Program-made: the position numbers and the translations under genes
Shown here: in pieces, positions 24,576 to 33,077 of the stretch
How the letters are laid out: the number at the start of each line of letters is the position of its first letter
Position numbering within the stretch: the first letter of the stretch is position 1
Notes under the pieces: generated by a model
The model's database searches: none
What the model saw: the letters and a program-made list of their open reading frames with translations, nothing else
What the model was told of the DNA's origin: nothing
Source: Pedobacter ginsenosidimutans
Lineage (GTDB): Bacteria > Bacteroidota > Bacteroidia > Sphingobacteriales > Sphingobacteriaceae
Assembly (NCBI RefSeq): GCF_001442625.1
Contig: NZ_LMZQ01000002.1
Coordinates: 240,431 to 304,430, forward strand
Length of the DNA: 64,000 bases
Direction of reading: 5' to 3'

Positions 24576-25799
24576 TTAAATCCCTCTGGGATAACAGAGG
24601 ATATATTTTTCTACAGTTTTTTGCAGCGACTCCAGATTAGACAAATCAGAGGCCTTTGCAATATCAACAATATCGTTATTTTTCATCAGAATCTTGATAT
24701 TTCCAACCCCAGCGTTATATGCGCGGTTTTGAATCGAATCGGTAAAAACGAAATACCTTGCTTCTTGGGGTTTGATTTCTAATAAATTAACAGCGGCATC
24801 CTGTAAAAAGTTTACGCGGTCTAGGTTGGCCATTTCGTTGCCCATTTCTACTTTATAGAGATTTCTGGAAGTAAGCATTTTACATAACGTAGACAAAATT
24901 TTATCGGGATGCTTGGTCCAAACCTTAACTGCTGCATAAATGTCCTGGTCATCCAGGTTGGTAAAATGCTCCAGATTTTCGTGCTGCGCAAAGAAATTGG
25001 CCTCGTTGATATCGTTTTTTAAGAAATAATTTAATGATGGTGAAGCAAATAAATCAGCTCCAGCGGCTGATAATTCTTTTGCACGCTCTAATAGCTTTAC
25101 CAAAATCATCTCGCCAGCAATAACGGTTTTGTGCAGATAAACCTGCCAGTACATTAGCCGGCGGGCAATTAAAAATTTCTCGATAGAATAAATGCCTTTC
25201 TCCTCAATCACCAGATCATCATCGTAAATGTTAAACATCTTAATAATCCGATCGAAACTGATTACGCCTTCGCTAACACCCGTAAAAAAGCTATCGCGGT
25301 TTAAATAATCCATTCTATCGAGATCTAACTGACCGGAAATCAGTTGGTGAAGAAACTTTTTAGGATAGGTGCCATTAAAAATTTCGATGGCATGGGTTAA
25401 CCGCCCGTCAAAATGCACATTTAGATCGCGCATCAGTTTTGCCGAAATATCTTCGTGCCTAATCCCGGTTACTAAAGAATGTTCTAATGCGTGCGAAAAA
25501 GGGCCATGGCCGATATCGTGCAGTAAAATGGCCAAAATGGCGGCTTCTTCTTCGCCATCTGTTATGATATGACCTTTACTTCTTAAAAGATTTATGGCCA
25601 AACTCATTAAATGCATGGCGCCTAATGCATGGTGGAAACGCGTATGTAATGCACCTGGATAAACCAAATGAGTCATTCCAAGCTGTTTGATGTAACGCAA
25701 ACGTTGGAAATAAGGATGTGAGATCACATCGTAAACTAATTCGGACGGAATGCTGATGAAACCGTATACCGGGTCATTTATTATTTTCTTCTTGTTCAA
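24576..25799 (-). CDS. HD-domain phosphohydrolase (dGTPase-like)
   Basis: A 407-residue protein with the HD metal motif spread over RFHHALGAMHLM, LLHDIGHGPFSHALEH and the later DLDRMDYLNRD. The fold resembles SAMHD1/dGTPase-type triphosphohydrolases and YfhF-like HD proteins. The substrate is probably a dNTP or another phosphorylated nucleotide, inferred from the family. It faces away from porX. Confidence 0.88.
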   Translation of the reverse strand: MNKKKIINDPVYGFISIPSELVYDVISHPYFQRLRYIKQLGMTHLVYPGALHTRFHHALGAMHLMSLAINLLRSKGHIITDGEEEAAILAILLHDIGHGPFSHALEHSLVTGIRHEDISAKLMRDLNVHFDGRLTHAIEIFNGTYPKKFLHQLISGQLDLDRMDYLNRDSFFTGVSEGVISFDRIIKMFNIYDDDLVIEEKGIYSIEKFLIARRLMYWQVYLHKTVIAGEMILVKLLERAKELSAAGADLFASPSLNYFLKNDINEANFFAQHENLEHFTNLDDQDIYAAVKVWTKHPDKILSTLCKMLTSRNLYKVEMGNEMANLDRVNFLQDAAVNLLEIKPQEARYFVFTDSIQNRAYNAGVGNIKILMKNNDIVDIAKASDLSNLESLQKTVEKYILCYPRGI

Positions 25800-25910
25800 T
25801 CGTTAAAAATAGTTAAATAGATAGATACGGTACAAAAATTGCTATTTTTATTTATAGTTTGATTTACCTGCCAAAATTAAAAGGCAATACTTACCTATTT
25901 TTACAATAAC

Positions 25911-27464
25911 ATGCAAGAAACTAAAATATTATGGGCCGATGATGAAATCGACTTATTAAAACCTCATATATTATTGCTCAATGATAAAGGTTACCATGTA
26001 ACTACATTTACCAATGGGAACGATGCGTTGGAGGCATTTGGAAAAGCTCATTTTGACCTGGTTTTTTTGGATGAAAATATGCCGGGGATGAGTGGGATTG
26101 AAACCTTATCGGCCATTAAAAACCTGAATCCAGATGTTCCTGTTGTGCTGATTACCAAAAGTGAAGAAGAAAATTTAATGGAGGACGCGATTGGTAGTAA
26201 GATTGACGATTATCTGATTAAGCCCGTAAACCCTAAGCAGGTTTTGTTAACCATTAAAAAACTGATAGATAACAAACGCCTGGTAAGCGAGAAAACTTCT
26301 ATGGCTTACCAACAGGATTTCCGTCGATTGGGTATGACGCTTGGCGACAGGCTGAATTACGAAGAGTGGGTGGATGTGTATAAAAAAATCGTTTTTTGGG
26401 AGCTGGAACTCGAAAAACTAGACGACCCGCAAATGCATGAAATTTTAACCATGCAGAAACAGGAGGCCAATACACAGTTTACTAAATTTATCGAAGAACA
26501 TTATTTAGGTTGGATAAAAGAAAAAGATAAAGCCCCGTTGCTTTCTAATGAACTGTTAAAGAAAAAAGCATTTCCTCATATTAACGATACCACACCTGTC
26601 TTTTTTATTCTGATTGATAATTTACGTTACGATCAGTGGAAAATTATTAATCCGCTAATTTCTGAATATTTCAGGATCGATGAAGAAGATATGTACACGA
26701 GTATTTTGCCAACAGCAACACAATATGCCCGTAACGCCATCTTTTCGGGCATGATGCCCTTGGATATGGAGAAACGTTTCCCACAGCTGTGGCAGAACGA
26801 TGATGATGAGGGTGGAAAAAACATGCATGAAGAAGCTTTTCTGGCCGATAACATTAAACGTAGTTTAAGAAAAGATTGTAAATTCAGTTATAATAAAATC
26901 CTCACATTTGAGCAGGGGAAAGATCTTGTTGATCAGACCAATAACTTGTTGCAGAACGATTTCAACGCCATTGTATTTAACTTTGTTGATATGTTAAGTC
27001 ATGCCCGCACGGATATGCAGATGATCCGCGAGTTGGCCAATGATGATGCCGCTTACCGTTCGTTAACTTTATCTTGGTTTGAGCATTCGCCACTTTGGGA
27101 TTTGTTGAAAAAAATCTCTCAGAAAAAGGTAAAAGTGATCATTACAACCGATCACGGAACCATCCGTGTTAAAAAACCGGTTAAAGTAATAGGCGATAGG
27201 AGCACAAATACCAATTTAAGATATAAACAAGGTAGAAATCTTAATTTTAATGCAAAAGAAGTGTTTTTGATTAAAAACCCTCATGATGCTTTGTTGCCTA
27301 AAATCAACATCAGCAGCAGTTATATTTTTGCAAGAGAAGATAGCTATTTCGTTTATCCGAACAATTACAATCAGTTTGTGAATTACTATAATGAAACCTT
27401 CCAGCATGGAGGTATTTCACTCGAGGAAATGATTATTCCGGTGGTGACGTATTCGCCGAGGTAG
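25911..27464 (+). CDS. porX: PorX-type response regulator with PglZ phosphatase-like domain
   Basis: A 517-residue protein with a receiver domain at 1-125 (phosphoacceptor Asp54 in FLDENMPG), a helical linker, and a PglZ/alkaline-phosphatase-like domain at about 200-515 (metal Asp in ILIDNLRYDQW, ILPTATQYARN, and TDHGTIRVKKP near the end). Family knowledge: PorX controls type IX secretion with PorY and the SigP sigma factor, and has phosphodiesterase activity on cyclic or linear oligonucleotides. porY is not next to it. The terminator at 27481 follows. Confidence 0.95.
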   Translation: MQETKILWADDEIDLLKPHILLLNDKGYHVTTFTNGNDALEAFGKAHFDLVFLDENMPGMSGIETLSAIKNLNPDVPVVLITKSEEENLMEDAIGSKIDDYLIKPVNPKQVLLTIKKLIDNKRLVSEKTSMAYQQDFRRLGMTLGDRLNYEEWVDVYKKIVFWELELEKLDDPQMHEILTMQKQEANTQFTKFIEEHYLGWIKEKDKAPLLSNELLKKKAFPHINDTTPVFFILIDNLRYDQWKIINPLISEYFRIDEEDMYTSILPTATQYARNAIFSGMMPLDMEKRFPQLWQNDDDEGGKNMHEEAFLADNIKRSLRKDCKFSYNKILTFEQGKDLVDQTNNLLQNDFNAIVFNFVDMLSHARTDMQMIRELANDDAAYRSLTLSWFEHSPLWDLLKKISQKKVKVIITTDHGTIRVKKPVKVIGDRSTNTNLRYKQGRNLNFNAKEVFLIKNPHDALLPKINISSSYIFAREDSYFVYPNNYNQFVNYYNETFQHGGISLEEMIIPVVTYSPR

Positions 27465-27480
27465 TGTTTAGATAACTAAT

Positions 27481-27525
27481 AAAAAAGGAAGCCCAGTTCG
27501 TTTAATGAACTGGGCTTCCTTTTTT
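27481..27525. terminator. Bidirectional intrinsic terminator between porX and the C39-like gene
   Basis: Perfect 19-base arms AAAAAAGGAAGCCCAGTTC (27481-27499) and GAACTGGGCTTCCTTTTTT (27507-27525) with a 7-base loop. A-tract and T-tract at the ends let it work in both directions. It directly abuts the stop codon of the minus-strand gene. Confidence 0.95.
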
Positions 27526-27526
27526 A

Positions 27527-28573
27527 TTATCCCCCGTGTTGTGGAGGTACTGCAGATAATAATTGTGTTTTGGAGTTCAACTCGCTTATTTTTATCACCG
27601 TTTTTCCTTTTGGTGCAACAATAATTGCATAATCCCACCACACATTGGTAGCTGTTTCAAGGTCGTCGCTCCTGTAATAACGGTTTTCTCCCTTTAACTG
27701 ATTGTCAGAAGTATAACTTACACCATAGGACCATGGATCGTATACCTCGAAATAAAACTGGTTATCTACCTGTTTGTATCCTTTTACTATTATGAAATGG
27801 CCTGATGCTGCTGCATTTACTTTATAATATTTATCTACATGCTGAGTTGCAATAGCGTTGTATCTTATGTAATAATTGTCTAAACATAATATTACAATAT
27901 AGTTTTGATCTATGTATTTCTTTATGGTTTGATAATTATCAGGTAGAGCAGTATAAGCTGAATTAATACCATATTTACTTAGGTAATTTACAATATCGTC
28001 AGTATACCACCAACCGCCTGTAGCCCTATAAGTATTTCTGGCGTCTTCTGGTGTTTTGGTAAAAGTAGAATCGTTCCACTTAGCGGCCATTGTTGCCACC
28101 GTTGGACCACAGTTAATGGAAGAAAACTTGCCTGTTCCGGCTTGATCGAAGTACCACTTAAATGTCTTTTCGATGCTTTTAGAAGCTGTAACCGATTTGC
28201 CCAATCCATATTCTTCTGAAATGGTATTTACAACAATTGTCCAGCTAGCGGTATTACCATTTGGGGCAATAATATTCATTGTAGCAGGGGTGGAGAAGTC
28301 AGCTGTAGCGGTGTTGCCTATCTGCCTATTATTAATAGTAACCAACGCTTCATTCGAAACAGAAAAAATACAACTTAAAGCACTTATATTAGCTATTGGG
28401 GTAATGGTAACGGTAATTCTATGCGAGATTTCGTCAATTACCGGGGCAGAAAGCTGACCTACCACGGAGAAGGTCAATAATTTGTTTTCGCCACTTAATT
28501 CTGCTTTTTCCTTTTTACAAGATATAAGGAATAACATAATCAGTACAATATACGAGAGACGGAAATTTTTCAT
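27527..28573 (-). CDS. Lipoprotein with DUF5018-like domain and C39-type peptidase domain
   Basis: A 348-residue protein beginning MKNFRLSYIVLIMLFLISCK, a lipobox with Cys19. Residues about 30-125 form an Ig-like DUF5018-type repeat (HRITVTITPIANISALSCIF, DFSTPATMNIIAPNG, SWTIVV). From about 140 a papain-like C39_2 domain follows, with Cys155 in SSINCGPTVATM, His in ASGHFIIVKGY and Asp in FEVYDPW forming the expected Cys-His-Asp triad. It would act on the outer-membrane surface or in the periplasm. The substrate is unknown; bacteriocin-leader cleavage is unlikely without an ABC transporter. Confidence 0.82.
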   Translation of the reverse strand: MKNFRLSYIVLIMLFLISCKKEKAELSGENKLLTFSVVGQLSAPVIDEISHRITVTITPIANISALSCIFSVSNEALVTINNRQIGNTATADFSTPATMNIIAPNGNTASWTIVVNTISEEYGLGKSVTASKSIEKTFKWYFDQAGTGKFSSINCGPTVATMAAKWNDSTFTKTPEDARNTYRATGGWWYTDDIVNYLSKYGINSAYTALPDNYQTIKKYIDQNYIVILCLDNYYIRYNAIATQHVDKYYKVNAAASGHFIIVKGYKQVDNQFYFEVYDPWSYGVSYTSDNQLKGENRYYRSDDLETATNVWWDYAIIVAPKGKTVIKISELNSKTQLLSAVPPQHGG

Positions 28574-28657
28574 AATGTAATAATCGGCATAATTATTTAT
28601 TTGAACAAAAGCAGTATCTAAAATCATCGGCATTACAAAAGCAAAATATTTTAGTAT

Positions 28658-28665
28658 TACTTTTG
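28658..28665 (+). promoter_or_regulatory. Likely -7 box of tsaE
   Basis: TACTTTTG fits TAnnTTTG and ends 16 bases before the tsaE start. No TTG was found at the right spacing upstream, so confidence is moderate. Confidence 0.45.
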
Positions 28666-28681
28666 CCTTTATTTTCTTAAA

Positions 28682-29098
28682 ATGGATATCGAAGTTAACA
28701 ATTTAGCCGATTTACCTGCTGTTGCACAACAGCTTTCAGATTTTGCCAGTGGCCAAAAAGTCTTCATTTTTGAGGGTGATATGGGTGCTGGAAAAACAAC
28801 CTTCATTAAAAATTTCTGTAAACATTTAGGGGTTGATGATGTGGTTTCGAGCCCTACCTATTCTATCGTTAATGAATATGAAAGTCCTAAGGGTTCGGTT
28901 TTCCATTTCGATTTTTATAGAATAAAAGATATTCACGAAGCTTATGATTTAGGCTATGAAGAATATTTTTATGGTGGTGGCGTTTGTTTAATAGAATGGC
29001 CTGAGCGAGTGGAAGAGTTATTGCCGGAAAAACATATTAAAATTGAGATAAATGTGCTGGATGAAAACCGCAGATTATTCAGATTTTCGAAGGTATAA
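28682..29098 (+). CDS. tsaE: tRNA threonylcarbamoyladenosine biosynthesis ATPase
   Basis: A 138-residue P-loop protein with Walker A GDMGAGKTTF, the following SSPTYSIVNEY switch and the FHFDFYR motif, ending with LIEWPERV. It supplies ATP turnover to the TsaBDE complex that makes t6A37 in ANN-decoding tRNAs. Start ATG 28682. It is followed 73 bases later by alanine dehydrogenase, a neighbour pair I would treat as loosely linked. Confidence 0.96.
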   Translation: MDIEVNNLADLPAVAQQLSDFASGQKVFIFEGDMGAGKTTFIKNFCKHLGVDDVVSSPTYSIVNEYESPKGSVFHFDFYRIKDIHEAYDLGYEEYFYGGGVCLIEWPERVEELLPEKHIKIEINVLDENRRLFRFSKV

Positions 29099-29171
29099 CA
29101 ATTAGTTATCAATAAATTAACAGATTTTCCTTACCTTGAACAACCTAAAACTATCAAAATTTTAATTCAAC

Positions 29172-30398
29172 ATGGCTACAGGATTACGCGAAGGAATGGC
29201 CGATATAGCTCGTCAGGGTTTACTACAAACGCAAGAGGCAAAGCTAGAAACCAGAAATAAAAAAAACAGTCTATATATAGGAATACCCAAGGAAATTTCT
29301 TTCCAGGAAAATAGAATTGCATTAACGCCTTTGTCTGTTGCATTATTGATAAACAATGGACATCGTGTTGTTCTGGAAAGTGGAGCTGGCACTGGGGCCA
29401 ATTTTTCTGATACCGAATATGCAGAGCAGGGCGCTAAAATTGCCTATAACAAAAAAGAAGTTTTCGATGCCGATATCCTGGTGAAAATTGCACCGCCCAT
29501 GTTGGAAGAGATTGAGATGATGCATAAAGGGCAAACGCTTATTTCTTCATTGCAAACCGGAACGCTAAAGCAGGATTATCTGAAAGCGTTGATGCATAAA
29601 AAAATTAACGCATTATGTTTTGAGAATCTTCGTGATGAAGGTAATGTACTCAGCGTAGTACGCGCCATGAGCGAAATAGTGGGGTCGACCTCTATTTTAA
29701 TTGCTGCTGAATATTTGAGCAATGTAACAGGTGGAAAAGGTTTAATGCTTGGCGGCTTTACTGGTGTTCCTCCAACAGAGATTGTTATTTTAGGTGCAGG
29801 AACGGTTGGCGAATATGCCGCCAGAACAGCTTTGGCATTAGGAGCCGAGGTTAAAGTTTTCGATAGCTCCATTTACCGCTTACGCCGGCTGCAGAATAAT
29901 TTAGGAAGCAGAGTGTTTACTTCCGTAATGCAACCTATTGTTTTGAATAAGGCTATTGTAACCTGCGATGTAGTAATAGGCGCCATTAGAGCTTCTCACG
30001 GGCGTAGTCCATGCATAGTAATGGAAGAAACGGTTGCCCGGATGAAACCACATTCGGTGGTAATTGACGTAAGCATTGATCAAGGGGGCTGTTTTGAAAC
30101 TTCTGAAGTGACAAACCACACTAATCCAGTATTTAGAAAATACGATGTAATTCACTATTGTGTGCCAAATATTGCTTCGCGTGTGCCAAGAACAGCATCT
30201 TACGCTTTAACGAACATTTTTGCGCCTATTTTATTGGATATTGGTGAGTTTGGGGGTTTAATGAACATGGTTTGGAATAATCCGGGCATTCGTGAAGCAC
30301 TTTATATTTACCAGGGCAATTGTACCAATAAAGATCTGGCTGATATGTTTAATCTGCCGTTTAAAGACCTTGAATTGTTGGTCGTTTCGAATCAATAA
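29172..30398 (+). CDS. ald: Alanine dehydrogenase
   Basis: A 408-residue NAD-dependent enzyme interconverting alanine and pyruvate plus ammonia. It has IGIPKEISFQENRIALTP with the substrate Lys and Arg, the nucleotide loop VILGAGTVGEYAARTALALG (about 199-218), and VIDVSIDQGGCFETS. The N-terminal 30 residues (MATGLREGMADIARQGLLQT) are an extension relative to classical 370-residue enzymes and are typical of Bacteroidota. Saccharopine- or PntA-type relatives are less likely. Confidence 0.93.
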   Translation: MATGLREGMADIARQGLLQTQEAKLETRNKKNSLYIGIPKEISFQENRIALTPLSVALLINNGHRVVLESGAGTGANFSDTEYAEQGAKIAYNKKEVFDADILVKIAPPMLEEIEMMHKGQTLISSLQTGTLKQDYLKALMHKKINALCFENLRDEGNVLSVVRAMSEIVGSTSILIAAEYLSNVTGGKGLMLGGFTGVPPTEIVILGAGTVGEYAARTALALGAEVKVFDSSIYRLRRLQNNLGSRVFTSVMQPIVLNKAIVTCDVVIGAIRASHGRSPCIVMEETVARMKPHSVVIDVSIDQGGCFETSEVTNHTNPVFRKYDVIHYCVPNIASRVPRTASYALTNIFAPILLDIGEFGGLMNMVWNNPGIREALYIYQGNCTNKDLADMFNLPFKDLELLVVSNQ

Positions 30399-30446
30399 AA
30401 CTTTGCAGTAACGAGACTGTCGATTTAGCGGATAAACCAACGAAAT

Positions 30447-30519
30447 GTCATCCTGAGCTCGTCGAAGGACATTTTGTTCGTTATTCAAATGTAAAGGTCT
30501 TCGACAGGCTCAGACTGAC
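30447..30519. repeat. Inverted repeat GTCATCCTGAGC type
   Basis: Left arm GTCATCCTGAGCTCGTCGAA (30447-30466) pairs imperfectly with TTCGACAGGCTCAGACTGAC (30500-30519). It is a dispersed palindrome related in its first bases to the CGTCAT family. It may act as the terminator stem of ald. Confidence 0.7.
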
Positions 30520-30567
30520 AACAGTTTTAACTTAACAGCGGTAATGACCTACGCCAATACCAATTTT

Positions 30568-31251
30568 ATGAAAATCAATCTCTTTACGTTATTTCTTTTC
30601 CTCTCGGTGGTTGTTTGCGCTCAAAACAAACCTGTTGCCGTAAAAAAGTTAGTGGTGATAAGTTCCTTTAATCAATATCTGGCATCGGTAAAAACAGATC
30701 CGAATAACGAATTGGTTGAAATCAAAAAAGCCATTCCCAATATCAAATTAGATATCCGCTATGCCACTAGGAATAATTTTATGCAGCAGGTAATGTATAA
30801 ACAGGCAAGGGCCTTTGCCCGAAAACCAGTAGTAGAATCATTAAAAAAAATCCAAAAGGAATTAAATAAAAAAGGTTATGGCTTGAAAATATTCGATGGT
30901 TACCGGCCTTATGCTGTTACCGTTGAGTTTTATAAAAAGGCCAGTGATAAAAATTTTGTGGCTAATCCTGCAAAGGGCTCTAAACACAACAGGGGCTGTG
31001 CCGTAGATTTAACGCTAATTGATCTGAAAACAGGCAAAGAAATAACAATGCCAACCCCTTACGATAGTTTCTTGGCTGCTGCTGCGGCGAAATATGAAAA
31101 GGTATCGCCAGAGGCTAAAAAGAACCGCGATTTTTTAATTGCAATAATGAGTAAATATCAGATGAATGTACTAGAGAATGAATGGTGGCACTATGATTTT
31201 TCGGGCTGGAAAAAGTACAATTTAATGGATATTCCGTTTGAGAAGCTTTAG
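30568..31251 (+). CDS. Secreted D-alanyl-D-alanine dipeptidase (M15D, VanX/DdpX-like)
   Basis: A 227-residue exported zinc peptidase; start ATG 30568 gives the signal peptide MKINLFTLFLFLSVVVCAQ. The fold motifs are YATRNNFM, IFDGYRPYAVT, the zinc site SKHNRGCAVDLTLID (His, Asp), the catalytic Glu and second His in ENEWWHYDF. It splits D-Ala-D-Ala in the periplasm, probably for peptidoglycan recycling and not vancomycin resistance, since no vanH/vanA is near. Confidence 0.93.
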   Translation: MKINLFTLFLFLSVVVCAQNKPVAVKKLVVISSFNQYLASVKTDPNNELVEIKKAIPNIKLDIRYATRNNFMQQVMYKQARAFARKPVVESLKKIQKELNKKGYGLKIFDGYRPYAVTVEFYKKASDKNFVANPAKGSKHNRGCAVDLTLIDLKTGKEITMPTPYDSFLAAAAAKYEKVSPEAKKNRDFLIAIMSKYQMNVLENEWWHYDFSGWKKYNLMDIPFEKL

Positions 31252-31371
31252 ATGTTCATTAACCACTGGTTCATTTGTTCAATAGTCATTTGTTCATTGG
31301 GCTGGGAGTATACACTGGCATAATTCGTCATTGCTGCGAGCCGAAGCAATCTCAATGCCTACGCGTAAAAT

Positions 31372-31395
31372 CTTAATTTTCTTAACTCCTTAATG
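31372..31395. repeat. 24-base dispersed motif, copy 2 (inverted)
   Basis: CTTAATTTTCTTAACTCCTT followed by AATG is the exact reverse complement of 8168-8191. The 31252-31490 spacer otherwise holds only fragments of other repeats. Confidence 0.75.
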
Positions 31396-31414
31396 GTCAT
31401 TAATCAATCGTGAT

Positions 31415-31440
31415 CGTCATCCTGAACTTGTTTCTGGATC
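31415..31440. repeat. CGTCATCCTGAACTTGTTTC-type fragment
   Basis: Diverged copy of the motif at 12643-12669 read in the opposite orientation. Confidence 0.65.
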
Positions 31441-31459
31441 TTTCGGCTTGATATTTCGT

Positions 31460-31485
31460 GATGTTAGGTGGTAACACCTGACATC
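31460..31485. repeat. Short stem-loop of the GTCAGRTG family, copy 1
   Basis: GATGTTAGGTG-GTAA-CACCTGACATC, 11-base arms with one G-T pair and a GTAA loop. It lies five bases before the stop of the histidine phosphatase gene. Three more members lie at 45911-46085. Confidence 0.75.
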
Positions 31486-31490
31486 AAAAA

Positions 31491-31991
31491 TTACAAATGA
31501 TGTGGCCTCCCGTATTGCTCCATTTTTACCCTCGCTTTATCTTCTTTTACTGATAATTCAAAAATGTAATCATAATCATCATCAGTTAATTCCTCTTTAG
31601 GCTTTTTGCCACCAAGGCCTTCAATAATCTCGAGTACGGTATTAGAATGGCCTGCTACAATAATGGTTTTGCCAATATAATTGGTTTTAATGCTGTCTAC
31701 AAGCGATTTAATGTCTTTATAATCGATTACCTTCGGAACCACCAATGAATCCAATGTTTGGTGCGTTCTTTTTGTCGGCGTGGCAAAAGCAACATCAAAC
31801 TTTACCTTTTTTAGGTAAGTTGCTAAATCTCCCGCTCTTACTTTTCCTTCATCAGAGAGATTAGGGTTGGTATCCTGTGGGTTAGACTTGTCTTTCTCTG
31901 CGTGCCTAACAATCCAAACTGTGGTAGTTTGTGCTGAAATTATGTTGGCAAAGAGAAGCGTTAACGACAGTAATACAAGCAGTTTTTTCAT
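31491..31991 (-). CDS. Exported histidine phosphatase (SixA/PGM-type)
   Basis: A 166-residue protein with signal peptide MKKLLVLLSLTLLFANIISAQ. The catalytic IVRHAEKD motif carries the phospho-accepting His, and VAGHSNTV the second one. Being exported, it may remove phosphate from sugar or nucleotide phosphates in the periplasm; the substrate is unknown. It is the last of four minus-strand genes starting with the PBP4-like gene at 35462. Confidence 0.9.
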   Translation of the reverse strand: MKKLLVLLSLTLLFANIISAQTTTVWIVRHAEKDKSNPQDTNPNLSDEGKVRAGDLATYLKKVKFDVAFATPTKRTHQTLDSLVVPKVIDYKDIKSLVDSIKTNYIGKTIIVAGHSNTVLEIIEGLGGKKPKEELTDDDYDYIFELSVKEDKARVKMEQYGRPHHL

Positions 31992-32029
31992 GTTATAAAT
32001 ATTCAAAAATTAATTGGATAAGAAAAGCA

Positions 32030-33076
32030 TTAAAAAGATATGGCAGCAATTAGCTTTTCAATATCCTCCTTTTCATGCCAGGCGGAAAGCACTATACGGT
32101 TTAAAGTTTCGTCTGTAGGGTTCGGATAAGGGAAAGACGAAATCAGGATCTGCTTTTGCAAAAGACGTTGTGAAAAATTTACATCGCCCAGCAAATATAC
32201 CGGAAAACCAAAATCGTGTTTCCAGGTAAGATTTAATGCAGTTTCAAACATCAGCATGTTATTTTTTAGTTTGTTAAAAGCTTTGTGATATATATCTTCG
32301 GCGTGGATAAATGCATAAAGTGCGGCGGGGCTTGGCGGAGAAGCACCAATAAAAGTATTTGTACTTTTAAGTTTATCGATAATTTTATTGGAGGCCAAAA
32401 CAATACCTGCATCTATCCCTAGTGCTTTTGCCATGGAGGCAACCACCACATTTTCGATATTTTCTTGTTTCGGAAGGTTTACGATGGCCCCCATGCCATT
32501 GTTGTTTATGCCTATTCCATGAGAATCATCAACAACAAGGATTATATTTTTATCCTTACGGATCTCTTTTACAAAGTCGAAGTCATAAATTTCGGGTACA
32601 AGATTATTCATGGAATTACTGATCAAAATCCAGGTTTTTTCTTCAGATGAATTTATTCTTTCAATCGTTTCCTGTTCCCAATCTCGAAATAATTTTACGT
32701 TTTTGTCTTGATTTTCTACCAACCAAAGTGCAGGGTGTGCTGCAGGACCATAAATTACTTCCCCCAATCTGGATAAATCCTTAACGGTAAGCTGCGCTGC
32801 TAAATATCCGCTTGAAGTAATTAGCGCAGCTTCTGCTCCATACCGCGCTGCTGCTACCTTTTCGGCATCATCATAAATACCAAGCTGAATGTTGTTGGTA
32901 CGGCTTGTCCCATTGTTTAAACCGAATTTTTTAATCCCTTCGATATATAGCTGAATGAAATCCTGATTTTTTGGAATGCCCAAATAAGCCGTTCCCCCAA
33001 AATATAAATAGGTGTTTCCTTCAATATTTATGTGGTTAGAAAAAGGTTGATCAATCGATTTAAAGTTAGGCTTCAT
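32030..33076 (-). CDS. AONS/KBL-like PLP-dependent enzyme (class II aminotransferase fold)
   Basis: A 348-residue fold type I PLP protein. Start ATG 33076, one base from the GH18 stop; the longer frame overlaps that gene's coding end. Motifs are YLYFGGTAYLGIP, HPALWLV, VVDDSHGIGINNNGMGA with the PLP Asp-His pair, and the Schiff-base Lys in ASMAKALGIDAG. It is shorter than the usual 385-400 of BioF or KBL, and lacks the normal N-terminal segment. Its reaction is probably a Claisen-type condensation of an amino acid with an acyl group, but the partner is unknown. It sits in an operon with GH18. Confidence 0.82.
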   Translation of the reverse strand: MKPNFKSIDQPFSNHINIEGNTYLYFGGTAYLGIPKNQDFIQLYIEGIKKFGLNNGTSRTNNIQLGIYDDAEKVAAARYGAEAALITSSGYLAAQLTVKDLSRLGEVIYGPAAHPALWLVENQDKNVKLFRDWEQETIERINSSEEKTWILISNSMNNLVPEIYDFDFVKEIRKDKNIILVVDDSHGIGINNNGMGAIVNLPKQENIENVVVASMAKALGIDAGIVLASNKIIDKLKSTNTFIGASPPSPAALYAFIHAEDIYHKAFNKLKNNMLMFETALNLTWKHDFGFPVYLLGDVNFSQRLLQKQILISSFPYPNPTDETLNRIVLSAWHEKEDIEKLIAAISF

Positions 33077-33077
33077 A

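Noticed and set aside
30568..31251. Vancomycin-resistance vanX
   Set aside because: The family fits, but there is no vanH, vanA or vanRS nearby and an exported form is common for cell-wall turnover.
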